Shown piece after piece: positions 60,337-64,000 of a DNA stretch of 64,000 nt; within the stretch, counting starts at the first letter, position 1, and each line of letters begins with the position of its first letter. The position numbers and the translations under genes were made by a program. The notes under the pieces were generated by a model. That model was given only the letters and a program-made list of their open reading frames with translations. It did not search any database and was not told where the DNA came from. Origin of the DNA: Trifolium pratense (lineage: Eukaryota; Streptophyta; Magnoliopsida; Fabales; Fabaceae); NCBI RefSeq assembly GCF_020283565.1, contig NC_060061.1, positions 35,005,362 to 35,069,361 of the forward strand, given 5' to 3'.

Positions 60337-60765
60337 GATAGATTTTCAGAAACACTATTTTTTCTTCTTCTATATTTTTCCTTTTTTTACATCCTTATCT
60401 TTTTTTATTTTGTTGTTGCTATTTTTTGGTTTTTTTTTTCATATCACCAAAATGAATATTCCCCTTTTTTTGCTATTTTTTTTTTGTTTTTTGTTGATAT
60501 TTTTTTACTATATTTTTCCTTTTTTTTTGTTGCTCTTTTAAGTTTGTTACATCCTTATTTTTTTTTTGTTGCTATTTTTAGGTTTTTTTTATATCACCAA
60601 AATGAATTTTCCCCTTTTTTTGCTATTATTTTTTTGATACTTTGTTCCTACTTTATTTCTTGATACTTTCTTCATACTTTATGACTTTTTATCCTTTTTC
60701 TACTTCATTTTCTATTATTATTTTAAAACTTTCCTAGATAACATTGTTCAAATGTAGAACCGACG

Positions 60766-60909
60766 ATGTCAAGGGCTTTTGATGACATGAAATCTGTCAA
60801 TGATTCAAAAGAGCTATGAAAACTTGCTGTGAGGCTTGAAGACATATGGACAGTAACTAATGGTGGAAAAGAGCATCTTGAATTTTTTATATTGGACAAA
60901 CATGTATAA
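60766..60909 (+). pseudogene. RPA-like OB-fold exon fragment, unit 2
   Basis: Second copy of the fragment at 59237-59380, differing by a few substitutions (for example DDM for DDV) and sharing the premature TGA, so the stop predates the tandem duplication. Confidence 0.55.
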
Positions 60910-61621
60910 TAAGTTTCATATATGTTTCAAAACATAACTATATTTTTTTTGTTATCAAATGTATGTTTTTTTTTTACTTCATATTCAATTCATTAATATT
61001 TTTTGGTTCTGTGTATCAAGGGTGACTAGATTCAAGTACTTTTTGTTGGATTTTTTATTAATTTATTTTAAAATTAATTTATAAAAATTTATTATTCATT
61101 TTTTTTTTTGGTTACATAAATTTATTATTCATTACTTGCACGTTTTCTTTCTTTCATATTGTAACGGTTTTACTTTTATGATAATCATGATAATCCTAAT
61201 AACTAGGATTTATTGGTTGGCAAGTGACAATAAGAGGTATCCTAGAATTCCTATTATATTAAGGCACACGACAAAGGGTTGAGTGCATATAGAGTGAATA
61301 AGTGAAGCATGCTACTTCAATATCAATAATATAAAATTAAGTTTCCTTGATCATCTAAAAGTAGTTCTATGAGACCTTGCTAATTCACGTGCAGTGTTAG
61401 CAAGAATTGACTGTTGTATCATGGAGGGTATTAACTATGAGACCAACTGCACCGGGTAACTTACCTGTGGTGGCGAAATACTCTTAAGCCCAGTGCATTG
61501 CACGCCTCAGTCATCAAATCGATAAGTTCTTCTTGTTCTATATTTTTTATTTTATTATGTATCATATATATATATATATATTTGTAATATTTCTTTGATT
61601 TATTATTATTGAAATAATTCT

Positions 61622-62626
61622 ATGTCTAATATTTTTCCAACACTTTTCCCCTCTAAAATTTGTCCGATGTGGAAGACATCTTTAAAAAAAGGCGAAACAT
61701 ATGTCATGAAAAACTTCAAAGTTCACAAAAACGACTTTTCTGTCATGTCATGTGTCCATCCTTTTAAATTAGTCTTTGTTGGAGGGAACAGAGGTTCAAA
61801 AATCACTCTGTTATCCATGTATGATATCCCTCATTACAAACTTCATTTCAAGCCATTTCCTGAAATCATGGCTTGCAAATATCGCCGTGACCTTTTAGTT
61901 GGTGAGTCCACCAATGTCAACCTTGAGAATGAATATGTGTTTTCATATTTTTTTTTTGTATATATATATTAATCATTTAATCTGCTTTGTTGTTTATACA
62001 TTATTGGAGCTGTTTATGATATCAAACCTTCTAAGCAAAGTGCTAGAGGGAAAAAAAACCTATAAGATTTTCTTTAAGAGATGCAGAGTATAATATTTTA
62101 TTTTACATTATTTTCGTATTTGACTATTTTTATTTAGGCTTTCAATCTAAGAAATTTATTCATTTTTCAATGTTTTTTGTAGTATGAATGATTTACCATG
62201 TACTTTGTGGGGCGATTTTGAAACTCAATTCGTGGACTTTGTGAATGAAAAATCTGATGATGGACCAATGGTCATTATTATTAAGCAAGAGGTCATTATT
62301 ATTAAGTACAGAACAAGAGGTTATACCATAGGAAGATTGGTATGGATTCCTCAAACTGCAGGTGAGCTTTACTATTTGAGAATGATGCTTACATGTGTCA
62401 AAGGTCCAGAAACTTATGATGAAATAAAAAAGATTAATGGTGTCCAACACAAGACCTTTAGAGAGGCATGCTATGCTATGAGTTTTTTGAAAGATTACCG
62501 TGAATTTATTTCAGCAATAAAGGAAGCAAAAGATTGGGGATCAGGATTCTTTTTGCGAAAATTGTTTGTCATTGTCTGGATCAATTGACAGACCGGATCA
62601 TGTATGGAACAAGACAAAACAATGAT
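61622..62626 (+). pseudogene. Helitron remnant: RPA-like protein fused to helicase C-terminus
   Basis: Broken exons of a Helitron coding region. 61622-61908 has MWKTSLKKGETYVMKNFKVH and HPFKLVFVGG, the DUF223/RPA1-like OB fold. About 61985-62094 has IIGAVYDIKPSK, opening a second OB fold, frame-broken. 62184-62588 begins NDLPCTLWGDFETQFVDFVN (second OB fold) and then switches to IGRLVWIPQTAGELYYLRMM, VKGPETYDEIKKINGVQHKT and AIKEAKDWGSGFFLRKLFV, which is the C-terminal region of the Helitron Rep-helicase. A frameshift near 62575 follows, after which GSIDRPDHVWNK is readable to a stop at 62626. The helicase's Rep and Walker parts are absent. Not functional. Confidence 0.7.
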
Positions 62627-62850
62627 TATGTGATGGAATTCTTTACAAACAACGAAAGTTGGCACAAAACAGAGGTATCAGTTCTTTAACCATAATATTT
62701 ATTCTTTAACCATAATATTCTAACCTAAATGTCTCCTTCTTATAAAAGGAATCTTAATTTTATTTATATTTACAACAATTAACTACTCACACTATTCACA
62801 GAGCCACATTTCAAGACCCACGTCATTAAATATTTTTCACTATTTCACCC

Positions 62851-63691
62851 ATAGTTTTAAAACCCGGACCGGTGATCGACCCGGTCAAGGCATTGGGTCA
62901 CTGGTTCACCGGTCAGACCAGTGGGTCACTGGTCAGACCGCATGACTGTTGACCCGGCTTATATAAAAAATTTAAATGTATTCATGACTTAATTTTCATA
63001 ACAATAAAATTTAATAAAAAAATTTCCTTTCAAACATTTTTCAATAAAATTTCATATATTTAAAAGAAAAATACAAAAAACTTAATATTTCATTGTTGTT
63101 TACCGTATAGTATTATAGTTTTAGTAAATAAAAAATTATATTATAATTTTATTGGTCCAACTATTATATTATAATTTTTAATATATATTTTCTTTTTTTA
63201 TATAATAATATATATTATCTTAGTAATTTTTTTTACGCAATATTTTCTTAGAAATTAGAACAACATATGAATATTATATATTTATATGAATATGAATGAA
63301 ATTTAAAATAACAAGGAAAAGAAATTATCAATGTATTTATACATGACATGGAACTTAATTAATATTAAATATATTTCAGTTTTGTACAATATGATATAAA
63401 TTCATTTGCCCAAGTGGTAGTAGTGTTGCTAATATATCCAATTGACCTGGGTTCAACTCCCATCTACCACAAAATTTGTATTTTTTGGAAATATTGATAC
63501 ATTCTCCAACCGGTTCGGTTCGCAGGCGGTTTTATTCGGTTCGCGGTTCAACCACCGAACCGGCCGGGTTGCAACGGTTTTCACCGGGTTTATAACAGAA
63601 CCGGTCCTGCACACAAACCTAACCGTTGAAGCTTCCGGTTCCCGGCCGGACCGGTCCGACCGGCCGGACCGGTCCGGTTTTTAAAACATTG
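62851..63691. mobile_element. TIR element with GGACCGG-rich ends and 9-bp duplication
   Basis: Left end ATAGTTTTAAAACCCGGACC and right end GGTCCGGTTTTAAAACATTG, flanked by a perfect 9-bp duplication ATTTCACCC (62842-62850 and 63692-63700), suggesting the Mutator superfamily. Both ends contain many CCGGT/ACCGG motifs, like the 8-bp-duplication family at 14162 and 33861. The middle is AT-rich. It lies between the helicase remnant and the Helitron terminus, so it is nested in the Helitron. Confidence 0.8.
63406..63470 (+). other. tRNA-like sequence inside the TIR element
   Basis: TTGCCCAAGTGG resembles a pol III A box and GGGTTCAACTCC a B box. GTGGTAG (63414-63420) pairs perfectly with CTACCAC (63464-63470) as an acceptor-like stem. 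The span is only 57 nt with no proper anticodon arm, so it is a tRNA-derived relic rather than a tRNA gene. Confidence 0.5.
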
Positions 63692-63890
63692 ATTTCACCC
63701 CTATTTTTAACTTCCTATTTACTTTTCGTTTATAACATTAAAAAATTATTGAAAACATTTATTTAATTTTTTTTCCTTCTTATATACATTATTCAGTTTT
63801 TTTAAATTGCCAACATATTTTTTCTTTATTTTTTTCACCCTTTATATTTCATTATTAACCAATAAATCAATATTATATAGTACATATTCT

Positions 63891-63939
63891 GGAGCGGCAA
63901 CGCCGCTCCTTCCGTGCGTCCGCACGGGTATCCAGCTAG
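63891..63939 (+). mobile_element. Helitron 3' terminus
   Basis: The perfect hairpin GGAGCGGCAACGCCGCTCC (63891-63909) is followed by CCGTGCGTCCGCACGG (63912-63927; six-base stem), then GTATCCAGCTAG, with T as the next base. A GC-rich hairpin about 10 bp before CTRR, followed by T, is the canonical Helitron 3' end. Its orientation agrees with the RPA-like/helicase remnant upstream. I could not locate the matching TC 5' end. Confidence 0.8.
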
Positions 63940-64000
63940 TTTAAGTTTATATTTTTAAAATTATATAATAATAGAGAAAATAAAAAAAATAAAAAATGGA

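Larger units (their letters stand above)
57975..61006 (+). repeat. 1.5-kb tandem duplication, two units
   Basis: Unit 1 is about 57975-59491 and unit 2 about 59492-61006. ACTAAATTTTTAAAATATTT marks the start of each (57991 and 59508), and GTATGTTTTTTTTTTACTTC the end of each (about 59431 and 60960). Small insertions and deletions separate the copies. Each contains a foldback element, T-rich low-complexity DNA and a fragment of an RPA-like exon. The high similarity indicates a recent segmental event. Confidence 0.8.

Noticed and set aside
60271..60663. 130-codon hydrophobic frame resembling a membrane protein
   Set aside because: It is poly-T-rich sequence in the tandem duplication; the hydrophobicity comes from Phe codons in low-complexity DNA.
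63414..63470. A functional tRNA gene
   Set aside because: The acceptor-like stem pairs, but the span is 57 nt, the T stem has a mismatch and there is no anticodon arm.

Overview
This is a plant nuclear window, most likely from a papilionoid legume of the Medicago/Trifolium/pea group. That assignment is an inference. It rests on AT-rich intergenic DNA, short GT-AG introns, a tRNA-derived SINE and MITE types that I associate with legumes, and gene products closest to dicot proteins. It holds seven host genes (one cut by the left edge) in DNA heavily colonised by transposable elements.

Layout. 363-619: last exon of an ALG13-like gene (+). 3036-11960: two truncated copies of one Ty3/gypsy retrotransposon joined in reverse transcriptase as a giant palindrome; the right arm carries a hAT-like element, which itself carries a Mutator-like element. 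12291-12841: a Nudix hydrolase of the NUDT1 type (-). 15141-32244: a complete 24-exon DNA topoisomerase 3-alpha gene (TOP3A, -), whose intron 22 contains a 4.2-kb Ty1/copia element with two apparently identical LTRs. 32245-36303: MITEs and a gypsy solo LTR split by a hAT-like MITE. 36304-38883: an F-box gene similar to Arabidopsis At5g39450 (+). 38884-42600: a MITE/SINE cluster. 42601-46273: farnesylcysteine lyase (FCLY, +). 47780-50167: the ESCRT-III subunit VPS20 (-). 50623-52933: plastid methylenetetrahydrofolate dehydrogenase/cyclohydrolase (FOLD4 type, +). 55015-56788: the PC4-type coactivator KIWI (+). 57975-63939: decayed Helitron territory with a 1.5-kb tandem duplication, an RPA-like/helicase fusion remnant and a clear Helitron 3' terminus.

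The exon models for NUDT1, TOP3A, the F-box gene, FCLY, VPS20, FOLD4 and KIWI were built by hand from splice sites. Each gives a coding length divisible by three, near the length I recall for the Arabidopsis protein, which is good internal support. The host genes do not form a pathway; they are housekeeping functions (glycosylation, recombination, protein turnover, prenylcysteine recycling, membrane trafficking, one-carbon metabolism, transcription). As I recall, VPS20, FCLY and TOP3A are also close neighbours in Arabidopsis (At5g63880, At5g63910, At5g63920), which would make this an old syntenic block.

The most unusual structures are the palindromic gypsy locus, which if transcribed could yield a kilobase-scale hairpin RNA; the gag-less, pol-broken copia element that nevertheless has unmutated LTRs and sits in sense orientation inside TOP3A; and the Helitron remnant in which an RPA-like OB-fold exon is fused to the C-terminal part of a Helitron helicase.
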